NCBI RefSeq assembly: GCF_001953865.1
Contig: NZ_MQUQ01000041.1
Span: 1 to 64,000, forward strand
DNA from: Amycolatopsis coloradensis
Lineage (GTDB): Bacteria; Actinomycetota; Actinomycetes; Mycobacteriales; Pseudonocardiaceae
Direction: 5' to 3'
DNA length: 64,000 nt
A program made the position numbers and the translations under genes. Within the stretch, counting starts at the first letter, position 1. The number at the start of each line of letters is the position of its first letter. Shown here in pieces: positions 42,116 to 52,424 of the stretch. Under the pieces are notes generated by a model. It ran no database searches. It worked only from the letters and a program-made list of their open reading frames with translations, and was not told the DNA's origin.

Positions 42116-42345
42116 CAAGGCTTCGGGGCTGGACGCTCGGAATTCTGTTGTCGAGTGAGGTTTGCCGGTATCCGGCAACGCGGTGGCCGCGACTCTCACG
42201 ACGCCGACGCTCGCGGCCATGCTGGAGGTTCGAGGCCTTCACCCAGCTCCCACTCGAGGATTTCAGGATCGACTGCTCAAGATTCTGTTGTCAGATGCGC
42301 TTTGCCGGCACTTGGCAACGCGGACGGCCGCGACCTCGTCGGACG
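42079..42345 (+). repeat. Diverged tandem duplication of about 130 bp
   Basis: Copy 1 (42079-42205) starts GACGTTCGCGGCCACG and copy 2 (42206-42345) starts GACGCTCGCGGCCATG; later both contain ATTCTGTTGTC, TTTGCCGG and GGCAACGCGG and GGCCGCGAC in the same order. Copy 2 carries about 13 extra bases. The first copy includes the end of the MFS relic. No start codon for a useful protein. Confidence 0.7.
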
Positions 42346-42435
42346 ACAAGGTCGCCGCGAGCATCGATCAGACCAGGTTTCCTTGACAGTAAACAGGTTT
42401 CCGTTTCTGTCGGTGGTCGACGGTACCTTCGCCGC

Positions 42436-43668
42436 ATGGAAACCACTCAAGCGGCCATCGCCGCTTTGAAGGACCTATCCGATTCGACCAACCTGGAGGA
42501 AATCAATGCCCTGCTGAATTCTTTGGACGACAAGGACTCCATCTTCGTCGCACGAGAAGCCACTGCCGCACTCGCACGCTGGGAAGCCGTTCGGTATCGC
42601 GCCCTGTCACGACTGAGCGAGCTTCGGGGCGGGGCGCGGAGCGTGGTGCAGGAGGTGGCGATGACACTGTCTCTCGTGGACAATTTCGCCGGTTCCCTTG
42701 TCTCGACAGGAGTCGCGTTGACCTCCCGGCTACCGCGGACGCTTTCCTTGCTGGACCGGGGTTTGGTAGGCGGTTACTCCGCACAGAAGGTCGCCGAGGC
42801 GACGGCATGGTTGTCGCACGAGGATTCGCTGGTGGTCGATGCCAAGTTGGAGTCGCGGCTGCCGAAGAAGAACAGTACCCAGGTCCGCAAGGCGGCGAAC
42901 TACGCCGCGAACAAGGCCGATCCGGTCGGCGCCGGAAAGCGGTCGAAGCAAAGCCGTGACGGGCGCCGGTTGGCGGTGGCGCAAGGCGAGGCCGGGGTCG
43001 CCTCGATCGAGGTGGTGGACGGGCAGGCGGAGAAGGTCAACGCCGCCTACCGGCGAATCCATCAGGAGGCCAAGGCACTGAAGAACCACGGTGATACCCG
43101 GACGATGAACCAACTCCGAGCCGACATCGCCCTCGATCTGCTCCTCAGCGGCAAAGGCGGTGCCGCCGAGCGAGCCGAGGTGTTCCTCTACATGGACATG
43201 TTCACGTATCTGGGACTGAACGACGATCCGGTGAAGATGGCCGGACACGGCCACATCCCCGCTTCGCTGGGCCGCCACATCGCCACGGGCCCGAACACGG
43301 TGTTGCGGCGGATCATCACCGACCCCTTGAGCGGGCAGGTCCAAGATCTCGGCAGGACCCAGTATCGGCCGGACGCGGCGATGGCCGAGTTCGTCCGCGT
43401 CCGGGATCGCGAGTGCCGAAGACCGGGCTGCGACCGTCCCGCGCAGGCATGCGAACTCGATCACTCGATCCCCTGGCAGTTCCAGGGCGAAACCAGCGTG
43501 GCCGACCTGATCACCTACTGCACCCGGGACCACCGGCTCAAGGACGAGCCTGGCTGGGTCTATCACCTCGCGCCTGATGGGACGCTGAGAATCACGACAC
43601 CGACCGGGCTGACGCACGTCAGCGAGCCACCGCCACTGCATGAGCCGCGACCGGAACCTCCGCTCTGA
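42436..43668 (+). CDS. DUF222-HNH endonuclease-like protein
   Basis: The 410-residue protein has the helical DUF222 region (residues about 60-300) and a C-terminal HNH domain: VRDRECRRPGC, CELDHSIPW and LITYCTRDHRLKD provide the zinc cysteines and the His-His pair. This family (13E12-like) is present in many copies in actinomycetes and is thought to be mobile-associated, though cutting activity is hardly tested. TACCTT (42424-42429) lies 6 nt before the ATG. GTTGCC-type palindromes stand on both sides. Confidence 0.9.
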   Translation: METTQAAIAALKDLSDSTNLEEINALLNSLDDKDSIFVAREATAALARWEAVRYRALSRLSELRGGARSVVQEVAMTLSLVDNFAGSLVSTGVALTSRLPRTLSLLDRGLVGGYSAQKVAEATAWLSHEDSLVVDAKLESRLPKKNSTQVRKAANYAANKADPVGAGKRSKQSRDGRRLAVAQGEAGVASIEVVDGQAEKVNAAYRRIHQEAKALKNHGDTRTMNQLRADIALDLLLSGKGGAAERAEVFLYMDMFTYLGLNDDPVKMAGHGHIPASLGRHIATGPNTVLRRIITDPLSGQVQDLGRTQYRPDAAMAEFVRVRDRECRRPGCDRPAQACELDHSIPWQFQGETSVADLITYCTRDHRLKDEPGWVYHLAPDGTLRITTPTGLTHVSEPPPLHEPRPEPPL

Positions 43669-44038
43669 GCCCGCGCCGTGGAGATGGGCCTGACCTCTTC
43701 CAGCGATCCGGTCGGGCGAGGTTCAGTGTCGCCGTCCACTGACAGGCGGCGGTTTCTCGTCCAAAGCAAGCTCCGAGGTCGTTGCCAGAAACGGCAACGC
43801 CCCGAAGACCGAGAGGCACAGCCACCCCACGACAAGCTGACATCACGTTCACAGCAGCGCTCCCCGACGGCGCATCAGTACCGAACGCGAGGAAACGGAG
43901 GGCCATGCCGGACCACCGCGAAGGCCAGCGCGTCAACCGTCGATCGCACCGCTGGCCAGCGCCGTGGTCGAGACCTGGCATCGCGACGCCACCGGCCATA
44001 ACCCCGCGCCGCTAGACACACACGACCAGAGCCAGGAC
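43669..44038. other. Gap with one palindrome
   Basis: No gene is recognised in this 370-bp stretch. GTTGCC-AGAAAC-GGCAAC at 43781-43798 is a perfect inverted repeat of the same kind as those upstream of the HNH gene. The other open frames here lack family resemblance. Confidence 0.6.
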
Positions 44039-45157
44039 CTACCCGAGCGTGATCGTCTTCTCCACCGATTCCGACATGAACGGCAAGTAGCCTTCATCCG
44101 AGGGAGCGTCGAGCAAGCCCTCGGCGCCGTTCTCCAACAACCGGGCCATTTCCGCCGCTCGGGGAAGCATCGTCTTCTCGTAGGCGGCGACGGCCTCGCC
44201 GACCGTGCCGGAACCTGCCAGCGCGAGGGCGAGTTCGGCCGCGTCGAGCATGGCCAGATTGGCGCCGACGCCGAGTGGCGGCATCAGGTGGGCGGCGTCG
44301 CCGAGCAGGGTCACCGTCGGCTTGTGCTCCCACGTGTGCGGGACGGGCAGAACGAACAGCGGGCGATCGACGTACGGGCCGTCGTTGTCGGTGATCATCC
44401 GCACCATCGGCGGCGACCAGGCCGAGAACGCGTCGAGCAGCCGGCTCCGGATCTCCGCGGTGTCACTGACACCGACCCAGTCCGCGGGCAGGCGCTGGAC
44501 GATGTAGACCCTAATCTGATCGCCGCTGTTGCGCTGGGCGAACAGGCAGCGCTCGCCGTCGGCGGCCATGGCGCCGCCCTGCCCCACGAGCGCGGCGATG
44601 TCGGGATGCGCGGTGTCGACGTCCTCGAACCACGCCTCCAGGAAGGTGATCCCGGAATACCGCGGAACTGCCGCGGACACCGCCGGGCGCACCCGTGACC
44701 ACGCGCCGTCGGCGCCGATGACCAGATCGGTCTCGACAGTCGTCCCGTCGGCGAAGTTCAGCTCCCCGGAACCACCCACGCCCACCAGGGTTCTGCCCCA
44801 GCGCACGGTGCCCGGCTCCAGCGAGTCGAGCAGCATCCCTCGCAGCAACCCGCGGTCGATCTCCGGCTTGAACAGCTCACCTTCGGCCGGGACATGGTGT
44901 TCCAGGATCCGCCCGGCCGTGTCCAGCTTGCGCATCTCCTGTCCTTCCGGCCGTGCCAGCGCGAAGAACTCGTCGAGCAGACCGGCTTCACGCAGGGCGA
45001 GCTGCCCGTCGTCCGCGTGCAGGTCGAGAGTGCCGCCCTGGTCACGTGCCTGAGGATGCGGGTCGCGGTCGTAGACCGTCACGGAGATGCCGTGCTTCTG
45101 CAGGATGCGGGCGCAGGTGAGGCCACCGGGGCCCGCTCCGACGATGCTGATTCTCAT
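44039..45157 (-). CDS. FAD-dependent aromatic-hydroxylase-type monooxygenase (TetX-like)
   Basis: The 372-residue protein has the PHBH-type FAD fold: IVGAGPGGLTCARIL (5-19), the DG motif DLVIGADGAWSRVR near 150, and GDAAHLMPPLGVGANLAMLD near 290. Members hydroxylate aromatics or inactivate tetracyclines (TetX). It is divergent from a TetR gene, an arrangement typical for xenobiotic-inducible enzymes. Start ATG 45157. Confidence 0.92.
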   Translation of the reverse strand: MRISIVGAGPGGLTCARILQKHGISVTVYDRDPHPQARDQGGTLDLHADDGQLALREAGLLDEFFALARPEGQEMRKLDTAGRILEHHVPAEGELFKPEIDRGLLRGMLLDSLEPGTVRWGRTLVGVGGSGELNFADGTTVETDLVIGADGAWSRVRPAVSAAVPRYSGITFLEAWFEDVDTAHPDIAALVGQGGAMAADGERCLFAQRNSGDQIRVYIVQRLPADWVGVSDTAEIRSRLLDAFSAWSPPMVRMITDNDGPYVDRPLFVLPVPHTWEHKPTVTLLGDAAHLMPPLGVGANLAMLDAAELALALAGSGTVGEAVAAYEKTMLPRAAEMARLLENGAEGLLDAPSDEGYLPFMSESVEKTITLG

Positions 45158-45194
45158 ACCGCCAGAAAAGCAGAACGAGTGAAAAAGTGCAACG

Positions 45195-45210
45195 AGTCAA
45201 CTTAGTGACT
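45195..45210. promoter_or_regulatory. TetR operator candidate
   Basis: AGTCA-ACTTAG-TGACT is a perfect inverted repeat midway between the monooxygenase and TetR starts, 28 bp before the TetR ATG. Confidence 0.55.
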
Positions 45211-45238
45211 GTGACAACTCATGCGGTAGGCTGCGCTC

Positions 45239-45802
45239 ATGGAGACACCGGGACGGCGTGAACGCAAGAAGGCGGCGACCCGTCAAGCGCTCGCGGACGC
45301 CGCACTGAAACTGTTCCTGGAGCGGGGCTTCGACCAGGTGAGCATCCGGGACATCGCCGAGGCCGCGGACGTCTCGACCACGACGCTGTTCAAGCACTTT
45401 CCCGGCAAGGAAGCGCTGGTCTTCGACGAGGCTCAGGACCGCGAGGCGAATCTGATCGCCGCGGTGCGGCAACGCCCGGAAGGGCAGAGCGTCGTCGAGG
45501 CCTTGCGCGAGTACGTGCTCGCTACCTGGCTCCCGCTCACAGAGCATCCCCAGTACTCCGAGTTCACCGCGCTGGTGAACAGCACCCCCGCGCTGCAGGA
45601 GTACGGCGAGCGCATGTGGACTCGGCACGCTGTGGCCCTCGGTGTCGCCATCGCCGACGACACCGGTGTCGGTCACGACGATGCCGCCTGCCGCGCGCTC
45701 GCGCGGTTCGTCTTGGACATCCCGGCGCTCACGCGTGGCACGCCGGATCCCCGGAAGGGTGTCCAGGAGATCTTCGACCTCCTGGCCCACGGCTGGCGCT
45801 AG
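45239..45802 (+). CDS. TetR-family regulator, divergent to monooxygenase
   Basis: A 187-residue TetR protein: helix-turn-helix at residues 12-55 (LADAALKLFLERGFDQVSIR, then DVSTTTLFKHFPGKEAL) and a helical effector domain. TAGGCT (45227-45232) lies 6 nt before the ATG. It likely represses the monooxygenase gene across the 81-bp gap. The stop overlaps the convergent terC-like gene by 4 bp. Confidence 0.93.
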   Translation: METPGRRERKKAATRQALADAALKLFLERGFDQVSIRDIAEAADVSTTTLFKHFPGKEALVFDEAQDREANLIAAVRQRPEGQSVVEALREYVLATWLPLTEHPQYSEFTALVNSTPALQEYGERMWTRHAVALGVAIADDTGVGHDDAACRALARFVLDIPALTRGTPDPRKGVQEIFDLLAHGWR

Positions 45803-46800
45803 TCCTGTTCGGATGGGGGGCGTGAGGCGCGCAGCGAGCCCGGATGTGCTTTGGCGGTCGGGTCGTTGCGGGTCTTGAACAGGCTCGCCACCGTCACCAC
45901 GACGAGAATGCCGATGATCACCGCGAGGCTGACCGGCGTCGAGATCTCCGGGACGCTCTCGTCGATGTCGACGTGGGCCCAGTGCAGGATCAGCTTGACC
46001 CCGATGAACCCGAGGATCACCGCGAGCCCCGCCGACAGATACACCAGTCGATCGAGCAGGCCCTTCACCAGGAAGTACAGCGCGCGCAGGCCGAGCAGGG
46101 CGAAGGCGTTGGCGGCGAAGACCAGGTACGGCTCGTCGGTGACCCCGAAGACGGCCGGGATCGAGTCCAGCGCGAACAGCAGGTCGATCCCGCCGATCGC
46201 GAGCAGCACCACCACCAGCGGCGTGCCCACCCGCTTCCCTTCGAGACGGGTGAACAGCTTGCCGCCGTCGTACTCCTTCGACAACGGCAGCAGACGGCGC
46301 GCGGTCCGCACCACCACGTTGTTCTCGATGTCCGGATCCTCGTCACGGTGCCGGAAGAGCTGGATCCCGGTGTAGATCAGCAGCAACCCGAACAACAGGA
46401 ACATGAAGGAGAACAACGAAAGCAACGTGGCGCCGAGCGCGATGAAGATCGCGCGCATGATCAGCGCGACGACGATGCCGAACGTGAGCACCTTGTGCTG
46501 GTGTTCCTCGGGTACCGCGAAGGTGCTCATGATGATCACGAAGACGAAGAGGTTGTCGACCGACAGGCTCTTCTCCACGATGTAACCCGCGAAGTACTGC
46601 TGCCCGAAGTCCCCGCCGTGCGCCAGCGTCAGCCAGACACCGAACGCCACCGCGACCAGGATGTAGCCGATCGACCAGGCCACCGCTTCACCGAAGCCGA
46701 CCTTGTGCGGCCGCACGGCCGCGAGGAGCAGGTCGAGTGCCAGCAGCGCGAGCACCAGTCCGATCGTGACGGTCCAGGTGAGGCCATCGATCTGGAGCAT
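45799..46800 (-). CDS. TerC/Alx-family membrane protein
   Basis: The 333-residue protein has nine or so membrane helices and the TerC signatures VEKSLSVDNLFVFVIIMSTF and GGIDLLFALDSIPAVFG with the conserved acidic residues. Alx-type members export manganese or aid metal loading of secreted proteins. No yybP-ykoY riboswitch is seen upstream, as the LysR gene ends 39 bp before. Last gene of the tdh-kbl-LysR run. Confidence 0.92.
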   Translation of the reverse strand: MLQIDGLTWTVTIGLVLALLALDLLLAAVRPHKVGFGEAVAWSIGYILVAVAFGVWLTLAHGGDFGQQYFAGYIVEKSLSVDNLFVFVIIMSTFAVPEEHQHKVLTFGIVVALIMRAIFIALGATLLSLFSFMFLLFGLLLIYTGIQLFRHRDEDPDIENNVVVRTARRLLPLSKEYDGGKLFTRLEGKRVGTPLVVVLLAIGGIDLLFALDSIPAVFGVTDEPYLVFAANAFALLGLRALYFLVKGLLDRLVYLSAGLAVILGFIGVKLILHWAHVDIDESVPEISTPVSLAVIIGILVVVTVASLFKTRNDPTAKAHPGSLRASRPPSEQD

Positions 46801-46839
46801 CCGCGCCCTGTCTTTCGTTCGACGGCAGGTACCCGGATC

Positions 46840-47754
46840 CTAGAGGTGGTTCCCCTCGCCCGCATTCGCATGATTTGGCGACGCTTCGAGCAGTTCGGAA
46901 AGGACGGTCTTGAGCAACGGGTGGTCCGCGCTCCCCCGCCGGACCGCGGCGAACACCCGGCGCAGCGGCGGCTCACCGCGCAACGGGACGGTGACCGCGC
47001 CGGGAACGGCGGTGAAAGCGTTGCGCGGCACCAGGGCCACCCCCTCGCCCGCGGCGACCAGGGTGGTGATCGCGTGGAAATCGTCGGAGACGTGCCGGAT
47101 CCCCGGATTGGCGCAGACGATCATCAGCACGTCGCGGCACGGGTTTCCCGGTTTCGGCGCGATCCAGTCGTCGTCGGCGAGTTCGTCGATGTCCACTTCG
47201 GACGCTTCCGCCAGCCGGTGCGCGGTGGGCAGCACAACGTCGAACGGCTCCACGTACAACGGGAACCGGGTGAGCCTGCTTTCATCCGTTCGTGGTGAGA
47301 GCCGGTACTCCTCGGTGATCGCGAGGTCGACCTCGCCGTCGAGCAGCAGCGGAATGCTCGCGTGCCCCTCGACGTCCTGCACCAGCACCGAAACACCGGG
47401 CGAACCGGCACGCAGCGCGGCGATCGCCGGCGCGACCACCATGGTGATCGCCGAGGCGAAACTCGCCAGCCGCACCTGCCCCTGGACACCGGAATCGAGC
47501 GCGGCCAGCGTGGCCTGTGCCCGCTCCAGTTCGGCGGCGACGGCGTTGGCGTGCACCACCATCAGTTCACCCGCGGGGGTCAGCGAGACCCGGCGGCCCC
47601 ACCGTCTCAACAGCTGCTGGCCGCACTCGGCTTCGAGAGCGGCCAGCTGCTGGGAGACGGCGGACGGCGTCAGGTGCAGCGCCTGGCCCGCCGCCGTCAC
47701 GGTGCCGTGGTCGGCGAGAGCGCGCAGTACCCGCAGCCGTCGCGGATCGATCAT
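46840..47754 (-). CDS. LysR-family regulator linked to threonine catabolism
   Basis: A 304-residue LysR protein ([20 protein letters not shown], then [20 protein letters not shown]) with a standard effector domain. Its start overlaps the kbl stop (ATGA), so it is part of the tdh-kbl operon and may report threonine or glycine status. It lacks the usual divergent target. Confidence 0.92.
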   Translation of the reverse strand: MIDPRRLRVLRALADHGTVTAAGQALHLTPSAVSQQLAALEAECGQQLLRRWGRRVSLTPAGELMVVHANAVAAELERAQATLAALDSGVQGQVRLASFASAITMVVAPAIAALRAGSPGVSVLVQDVEGHASIPLLLDGEVDLAITEEYRLSPRTDESRLTRFPLYVEPFDVVLPTAHRLAEASEVDIDELADDDWIAPKPGNPCRDVLMIVCANPGIRHVSDDFHAITTLVAAGEGVALVPRNAFTAVPGAVTVPLRGEPPLRRVFAAVRRGSADHPLLKTVLSELLEASPNHANAGEGNHL

Positions 47755-48932
47755 TCATCCATCATGGACCGTGCCGTCACGAACGCGTCGACCGCACGGT
47801 TGACGTCGTCGGCCGAATGCGCCGCCGACATCTGCGTCCGGATCCGGGCCTTACCGTGCGGCACCACCGGGTACGAGAAACCGACCACGTAGATGCCCTG
47901 GTCGAGCAGCAGATCGGCCATCTTGCCAGCCTTGGCGGCGTCGCCGATCATCACCGGGATGATGGGGTGCTCACCCGGGAGCAGGTCGAAGCCCGCCTCG
48001 GTCATCCGCCGCCGGAACAGCTCGGTGTTGGCGCGCAGTTTGCCCAGCAGCTCGCTCGAGGAGTCCAGCAGTTCCAGCGTGGCGAGCGCGGCGGCGGTGA
48101 TCGACGGCGCGAGCGAGTTCGAGAACAGGTACGGCCGGGAACGCTGCCGCAGCATCTCGACGATCTCCGCGCGGCCCGAGGTGTAGCCGCCACTCGCCCC
48201 GCCGAGCGCCTTGCCGAGGGTGCCGGTCAGCACGTCGACCTTGTCCTGCACGCCGAACAGTTCCGGCGTGCCGCGTCCGGTCGGGCCGGTGAAGCCGACG
48301 GCGTGCGAGTCGTCGACCATCACCAGCGCGTCGTAACGCTCGGCCAGCGCGCAGATCTCGTCGAGCGGCGCGAGGTAGCCGTCCATCGAGAACACGCCGT
48401 CGGTGGCGATCATCCGGTAACGCGCGCCGGACGCCTCCTTGAGCCGTGCCTCCAGGTCCGCGACGTCGCGATTGCGGTAGCGCATCCGCTTGGCCTTGCA
48501 CAACCGGACGCCGTCGATGATCGACGCGTGGTTGAGCTCGTCGGAGATGATGACGTCCTGGTCGGTCAGCAGCGTCTCGAACAGCCCGGCGTTGGCGTCG
48601 AAGCAGGAGCTGTAGAGGATCGTGTCCTCGGTGCCGAGGAACTCCGAGAGTTTCGCCTCCAGTTCCTTGTGCGGCTGCTGGGTCCCGCAGATGAACCGCA
48701 CCGACGCCATGCCGAAGCCCCAGCGGTCCAGCGCCTCTTGCGCGGCCTTGACCAGCGTGGGGTGGTCGGCGAGGCCGAGGTAGTTGTTGGCGCAGAAGTT
48801 CAGGACTTCGCCGTCGGCGACGCTGACCGAAGCCCGCTGCGGTCCCTGGATCACCCGCTCGCCCTTGTACAACCCGGCTTCCCGGATTTCGGCGAGCCCG
48901 GCCTTGAGGTCGTCGCGCATCGCGCCGTACAT
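47751..48932 (-). CDS. kbl: Glycine C-acetyltransferase (2-amino-3-ketobutyrate CoA ligase)
   Basis: The 393-residue PLP enzyme has [34 protein letters not shown] and the lysine loop [15 protein letters not shown] of the alpha-oxoamine synthase family; [13 protein letters not shown] near the start is typical of Kbl. It splits 2-amino-3-oxobutyrate with CoA to glycine and acetyl-CoA. The ATG at 48932 shares its A with the tdh stop (TGATG), so the two are coupled and complete the threonine-to-glycine route. Confidence 0.96.
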   Translation of the reverse strand: MYGAMRDDLKAGLAEIREAGLYKGERVIQGPQRASVSVADGEVLNFCANNYLGLADHPTLVKAAQEALDRWGFGMASVRFICGTQQPHKELEAKLSEFLGTEDTILYSSCFDANAGLFETLLTDQDVIISDELNHASIIDGVRLCKAKRMRYRNRDVADLEARLKEASGARYRMIATDGVFSMDGYLAPLDEICALAERYDALVMVDDSHAVGFTGPTGRGTPELFGVQDKVDVLTGTLGKALGGASGGYTSGRAEIVEMLRQRSRPYLFSNSLAPSITAAALATLELLDSSSELLGKLRANTELFRRRMTEAGFDLLPGEHPIIPVMIGDAAKAGKMADLLLDQGIYVVGFSYPVVPHGKARIRTQMSAAHSADDVNRAVDAFVTARSMMDE

Positions 48933-49963
48933 CAGTTCTCCGTCCAATCCAGAATGACCTTGCCGCAACGGCCTTCCTTCGCCGTCGCGAACGCCTTCGC
49001 GTGATCCTTGTACCCGAACCGGTGCGTGATCACCGGCGAGATGTCCAGCCCGGCCTGGAGCAGCACGGACATCGAATACCAGGTCTCGAACATCTCGCGC
49101 CCGTAGATCCCCTTGATCTGGATCATCTTCAGCACGACGGCGGCGATGTCCACCGAGACCTCGGAGGCCGGCAGGCCGAGCAGCGCGACGCGGCCGCCGT
49201 GGGACATGTTCGCGATCATGTCGCGCAACGCCTCGGGCCGCCCGCTCATCTCCATGCCGACGTCGAAGCCCTCGGCCATGCCGAGCCGTTCCTGCGCGTC
49301 GGCGATGGTCGCCGACGAGACGTCCAGCGCCAGGTCGACGCCGACCTTGCGGGCCAGTTCCAGCCGGTGCTCGCTGACGTCGGTGACGACGACGTTGCGC
49401 GCGCCGGCGTGGCGCGCGATGGCGGCGGCCATGATGCCGATCGGCCCGGCGCCGGTGACCAGCACGTCCTCGCCGATGACGGGGAACGACAGCGCGGTGT
49501 GCACGGCGTTGCCGAGGGGGTCGAAGATCGCGGCGATGTCGAGGTCGACCTTGGTGCGATGCACCCAGGCGTTCATCTCCGGCAGCACGGCGTACTGCGC
49601 GAACGCGCCGTCGGTGTGCACGCCGAGGCCCTTGGTCCTGGCGCACAGATGACGCCGCCCCGCCTTGCAGTTGCGGCAGCTTCCGCAGACCAGGTGGCCC
49701 TCGCCGCTGACCAGGTCGCCTACCTTGACGGTGGTCACCGACCGGCCGATCTCGACCACCTCGCCGACGAACTCGTGCCCGATGACCAGTGGCGCGGCGA
49801 TGGTGCGCGCCGCCCAGTCGTCCCACGAGTCGATGTGCAGGTCGGTGCCGCAGATACCCGCGCGCAGCACGCGGATGGCGACGTCGCCGGGGCCGACGGC
49901 CGGGTCCGGCACGTCGGTGAGTTCAAGCCCTGGTGCCCGGTCGGCTTTGACCAATGCCTTCAT
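48932..49963 (-). CDS. tdh: L-threonine 3-dehydrogenase
   Basis: A 343-residue zinc MDR dehydrogenase: catalytic-zinc Cys in [10 protein letters not shown] and [12 protein letters not shown], structural zinc cysteines in [17 protein letters not shown], cofactor loop [15 protein letters not shown]. Length and the following kbl gene identify threonine dehydrogenase, which makes 2-amino-3-oxobutyrate with NAD+. First gene of the operon; CAGACT 7 nt before ATG 49963 is a weak leaderless -10. Confidence 0.95.
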   Translation of the reverse strand: MKALVKADRAPGLELTDVPDPAVGPGDVAIRVLRAGICGTDLHIDSWDDWAARTIAAPLVIGHEFVGEVVEIGRSVTTVKVGDLVSGEGHLVCGSCRNCKAGRRHLCARTKGLGVHTDGAFAQYAVLPEMNAWVHRTKVDLDIAAIFDPLGNAVHTALSFPVIGEDVLVTGAGPIGIMAAAIARHAGARNVVVTDVSEHRLELARKVGVDLALDVSSATIADAQERLGMAEGFDVGMEMSGRPEALRDMIANMSHGGRVALLGLPASEVSVDIAAVVLKMIQIKGIYGREMFETWYSMSVLLQAGLDISPVITHRFGYKDHAKAFATAKEGRCGKVILDWTEN

Positions 49964-50022
49964 GGCGCGAAGTCTGGCCCCCGGCGCCTGTGCAGTCCAT
50001 CGCGAGTTTCTGAAATCCCTCG

Positions 50023-50808
50023 TTAGCGTGTCTTCACAAGCGGCCCGCCCCGCCCGCCGATCAGCGTGGCCACTCCTTCGAGTAATCGGGCCAGACCGAA
50101 GGCGTAGGCGTGCTCAGGATTGTGGGGTGCCTGGTGCGCTTCCCCCGCCGACCGGCCGACGCGCGCCGCGAGCGGGAACCGGGCCGGATCGAAGACTTCG
50201 GCGAGCAAGGGGCCGACCTTTTCCCACCATTGCTCGTCGTTCATCCCGGTACGGCGGACGGCGCGATCGACTTCGATCCGCCGCCGGGCGACCCCCTCCA
50301 CGTGGTCGTGCACCAGCGTGATGACCGAGTCCATCTCGACATCGGTGAGGCCGAGACCCTCGACCACCGCCAGTTCGCGTTCGTACTTCGCGATCGAGTG
50401 CGGCCCGAGCGGCGGACGCCCGGTGAACACCTGCAGCACCCACGGATGACGCAGGCAGAGGTTCCAGTTCACCTTCGCGACCTCACGCAGGCCGTCCTCC
50501 CAGCCCTGGTCGCCGGGTTCGCCCAGTTCCCCCACCGCTTCCTCGTAAACCCTGTCGAGCATCGCTTCGAGAAGTTCCTCCCGCGAGGCGATGTAGGTGT
50601 AGAGCGACATCGTGCCGACGCCCAGCGATTCGGCGACTCTGCGCATCGACAGCGTGGCGACATCCTGGTCGCCGTCGGCGAGTCCGACCGCCGCGGCGAC
50701 GACCTGCTCGGTGGTCAGCGTGTGTTTCGGCCCGCGCCGCGGGAGCTTCCGTGTGCCCCACAACGTGGCGATCGTACGCGCCGGATCGCCGCCGTTGGTC
50801 TCCGTCAT
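50023..50808 (-). CDS. TetR-family regulator of DrrAB-type exporter
   Basis: The 261-residue protein has a TetR helix-turn-helix at about 30-75 ([20 protein letters not shown], then [15 protein letters not shown]) and a TetR_C tetracycline-repressor-like C-terminus ([20 protein letters not shown]). TATGAT (50815-50820) lies 6 nt before the ATG. It is divergent from the ABC exporter and presumably represses it until a drug binds. Confidence 0.93.
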   Translation of the reverse strand: MTETNGGDPARTIATLWGTRKLPRRGPKHTLTTEQVVAAAVGLADGDQDVATLSMRRVAESLGVGTMSLYTYIASREELLEAMLDRVYEEAVGELGEPGDQGWEDGLREVAKVNWNLCLRHPWVLQVFTGRPPLGPHSIAKYERELAVVEGLGLTDVEMDSVITLVHDHVEGVARRRIEVDRAVRRTGMNDEQWWEKVGPLLAEVFDPARFPLAARVGRSAGEAHQAPHNPEHAYAFGLARLLEGVATLIGGRGGPLVKTR

Positions 50809-50865
50809 GGCGCCATCATAGAAGACTTACTCCGTAACCCGTACGAAGTTTGTGCTACTCTATTC

Positions 50866-50878
50866 CGTATGCCATACG
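50866..50878. promoter_or_regulatory. TetR operator over the ABC gene start
   Basis: CGTAT-GCC-ATACG is a perfect palindrome covering the ATG at 50869; CGTAACCCGTACG at 50833-50845 is a similar half-matching site. Both lie between the divergent genes. Confidence 0.5.
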
Positions 50879-51651
50879 AAGAAGCGGCACTCGAAGCCGT
50901 CGACCTGCGAAAACGGTACCGGGGGAAGGTGGCGCTGGACGGGTTCAGCCTTCGCGTCGAAGCGGGCACGGTGTGCGGCCTGCTCGGGCCGAACGGGGCG
51001 GGGAAGACCACCGCCGTGCGAATACTGAGCACCCTGCTCCGCCCCGACGGCGGCCGGGCGTGGGTGGCGGGCCACGACGTGCTCGCGGACCCCAAGGCGG
51101 TGCGCTACCGCATCGGCCTGGTCGGGCAGAACGCCTCGGTGGACGAGATCCTGACGGGCCGTCAGAACCTCGTGCTGTTCGGCAGGCTCCACCACCTGAA
51201 GGCCGCCGCGGCGAAACGCCGGGCGGACGAGCTCCTCGAACGGTTCGACCTCACCGAAGCGGCGGGTAAACCCGTCGCCGCGTACTCGGGCGGGATGCGA
51301 CGACGGCTGGACCTGGCCGCCGGCCTGATCCTCTCGCCGCCGGTGCTGTTCCTCGACGAACCGACCACCGGGCTGGATCCGCGCGCCCGCATCGAGGTCT
51401 GGGCGTCGATCAAGGATCTGGTCGGCTCCGGCACGACGGTGCTGCTGACCACCCAGTACCTCGAAGAAGCCGATCAACTCGCCGACCGGATCGCCGTCAT
51501 CGACGCGGGCCGCGTCGTCGCCGCAGGAACCCCCGACGAACTCAAGGCGAAGGTGGGCCCGGACCGGGTCGAGACCGTCACCCGCAAACCCACGCTCGAC
51601 GAGGTCTTCCTGCACCTCACCGGACACGCCACCACCGAGGAGCCGTCTTGA
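50869..51651 (+). CDS. ABC exporter ATP-binding subunit (DrrA-type)
   Basis: A 260-residue ATPase: Walker A GPNGAGKT (40-47), signature YSGGMRRR, Walker [13 protein letters not shown] and the H-loop region [15 protein letters not shown], all DrrA-like. It lacks the long C-terminal DrrA regulatory tail. ATG 50869 with TACTCT 7 nt upstream suggests a leaderless message. The permease gene starts within its stop codon (TTGA), so the two form one exporter of lipophilic drugs or lipids. Confidence 0.95.
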   Translation: MPYEEAALEAVDLRKRYRGKVALDGFSLRVEAGTVCGLLGPNGAGKTTAVRILSTLLRPDGGRAWVAGHDVLADPKAVRYRIGLVGQNASVDEILTGRQNLVLFGRLHHLKAAAAKRRADELLERFDLTEAAGKPVAAYSGGMRRRLDLAAGLILSPPVLFLDEPTTGLDPRARIEVWASIKDLVGSGTTVLLTTQYLEEADQLADRIAVIDAGRVVAAGTPDELKAKVGPDRVETVTRKPTLDEVFLHLTGHATTEEPS

Positions 51652-52424
51652 CCGCGATTTCCGACGCCACCGCGCTCACCGGCCGGATCCTGCTGCACTG
51701 GCGGCAGCGGCCCGGCTCGATACTGGTCGGGTTGCTGTTCCCCGTCCTGATGGTGCTGATGTTCGGCTACCTCTTCGGCGGGGCGATGGCCGTCCCCGAC
51801 GGCGAGTACCTGGACTTCCTCATCCCCGGCATGCTCGCGATGACCATGCTGTTCGGGCTGGAGGCCATGGTCGTGGCCGTCACGACGGACGCCGCGAAGG
51901 GCGTCACCGAACGGATCCGCGCCATGCCGGTCGCGACGACGGCGATCCTCGCCGGGCGCAGCGCGGCCGATCTGCTCAACGCCGTCGTCGGTCTCGCCGT
52001 CATGGTCGTGACCGGGCTGCTGGTGGGCTGGGCGCCGGAACGCGGCTTCCTGCCGACGCTGGCCGCGTTCGGATTGCTGCTGTGGCTGCGGTTCGCCTTC
52101 ACCTGGGTGGGGATCTACCTCGGTCTGCTGCTGAAGACGCCGGAGTCGGCCGTCGCCGTGCAGATCCTGGTCTGGCCGGTGGGTTTCCTCTCCAGCGTGT
52201 TCGTCTCGCCGGTGACGATGCCTGGCTGGCTCGGCGCGATCAGCACGTGGAACCCTCTGTCCGCCACCGCGACCGCGATCCGGGACCTGTTCGGCAATCC
52301 CACTTGGGGCGCGACCGACTGGGCGAGCACGCATTCGGTCACGTTGGCGTTGCTCTGGCCCGCCGTGCTCACCGCGATCTTCCTGCCGCTTGCGGCCAGG
52401 CAGTACCGCGCGCTAGGCCGGTGA
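51648..52424 (+). CDS. ABC exporter permease (DrrB-type)
   Basis: The 258-residue protein has six membrane helices of the ABC-2 type ([20 protein letters not shown] and the end helix [13 protein letters not shown]) and the DrrB motif [14 protein letters not shown] at 51648 overlaps the ATPase stop and has GAGGAG before it. Partner of the preceding ATPase. It overlaps the convergent GNAT gene by 56 bp. Confidence 0.93.
   Translation: MTAISDATALTGRILLHWRQRPGSILVGLLFPVLMVLMFGYLFGGAMAVPDGEYLDFLIPGMLAMTMLFGLEAMVVAVTTDAAKGVTERIRAMPVATTAILAGRSAADLLNAVVGLAVMVVTGLLVGWAPERGFLPTLAAFGLLLWLRFAFTWVGIYLGLLLKTPESAVAVQILVWPVGFLSSVFVSPVTMPGWLGAISTWNPLSATATAIRDLFGNPTWGATDWASTHSVTLALLWPAVLTAIFLPLAARQYRALGR

Noticed and set aside
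43619-43999. 126-codon minus-strand frame after the HNH gene
   Set aside because: No start signal or family, and half of it lies opposite the HNH gene end.
46801-46839. Manganese riboswitch (yybP-ykoY) upstream of the terC-like gene
   Set aside because: Only 39 bp separate it from the LysR gene and no conserved element is visible.
47751-49826. 691-residue version of Kbl
   Set aside because: The added N-terminus is tdh read out of frame; the Kbl family starts at MYGAMRDD.
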